Shown in pieces: positions 34,083 to 34,083 of a DNA stretch of 34,083 bases; position 1 is the stretch's first letter, and each line of letters opens with the position of its first letter. Location: assembly GCF_002837135.1 (NCBI RefSeq), contig NZ_NWBQ01000058.1, positions 1 through 34,083 of the forward strand, read 5' to 3'. A model generated the notes under the pieces. It made no database searches, had not been told where the DNA came from, and saw only the letters and a program-made list of their open reading frames with translations. This DNA comes from Macromonas bipunctata. Its GTDB lineage: Bacteria > Pseudomonadota > Gammaproteobacteria > Burkholderiales > Burkholderiaceae_C. Both the position numbers and the translations under genes were made by a program.

Positions 34083-34083
34083 T
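34031..34083 (-). CDS. 3' end of an unidentified upstream gene (partial)
   Basis: On the minus strand a frame enters from the right edge and reads LGLNPEASRSIWVKRD before a TGA at 34031-34033. It is in the same frame as the SDR, 12 bp before its GTG. Third positions are mostly G/C. With 16 codons it cannot be identified, and it could also be non-coding; the operon-like spacing is the main support. Confidence 0.35.
   Translation of the reverse strand, partial: LGLNPEASRSIWVKRD

Noticed and set aside
1-34083. CRISPR arrays, prophage, integrase or transposase genes, tRNA or rRNA genes
   Set aside because: I saw no regularly spaced repeats, no such proteins and no tRNA/rRNA signature other than the tRNA-like domain of tmRNA.

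Overview
This window looks like the chromosome of a betaproteobacterium, most likely a member of the Comamonadaceae. The evidence is high GC with strong G/C preference at third codon positions, a tmRNA tag reading ANDERFALAA, a fused AroA-Cmk protein, and the run gyrA-serC-pheA-tyrA-aroA/cmk-rpsA-ihfB-lapA-lapB. Nearly all of it is coding. I see no prophage, integron, CRISPR array or complete insertion sequence.

Bases 1-15080 are an envelope-polysaccharide region. On the left is the end of an unknown gene and a UDP-glucuronate 4-epimerase-like gene (+ strand). A tightly overlapped minus-strand operon follows: gmhA, hldA, an hldC-gmhB fusion, a WaaC-like heptosyltransferase and waaA. It covers ADP-heptose synthesis up to the last epimerisation (HldD is not in the window), heptose transfer and Kdo transfer. 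An MsbA-type flippase gene diverges from gmhA. Facing it is a minus-strand run of pcm-like gene, rhodanese, tolC, ugd, a sialyltransferase-like glycosyltransferase, an O-antigen ligase/polymerase and a GT4 glycosyltransferase. Ugd and the epimerase together could supply UDP-glucuronate and UDP-galacturonate to these transferases.

Bases 15215-18101 hold msrA and the ribosomal/tRNA-modification operon rpsP-rimM-trmD-rplS, with two look-alike promoter elements and a clear terminator. Bases 18135-29793 are a minus-strand block: gyrA, the serine and aromatic amino-acid genes serC-pheA-tyrA-aroA/cmk, then rpsA, ihfB, lapA and lapB. LapA/LapB are known in E. coli as controllers of LPS synthesis, so they link to the first region.

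Bases 30065-32612 hold an OmpA-family porin-like gene, ubiG, a HAD phosphatase that resembles MupP (MurNAc-6-phosphate phosphatase) more than Gph, and the tmRNA gene with its terminator. The right end (minus strand) has a DCC-family (DUF393) protein, an NTF2/SnoaL-like protein and an SDR that has lost its nucleotide-binding N-terminal part by an apparent in-frame internal deletion.

The most notable items are the HldC-GmhB fusion, the internally deleted SDR, the sialyltransferase-motif glycosyltransferase with an AT-richer stretch, the structured rpsA leader and the paired promoter motif of rpsP and rplS. I did not find a convincing wholly new multi-gene system.
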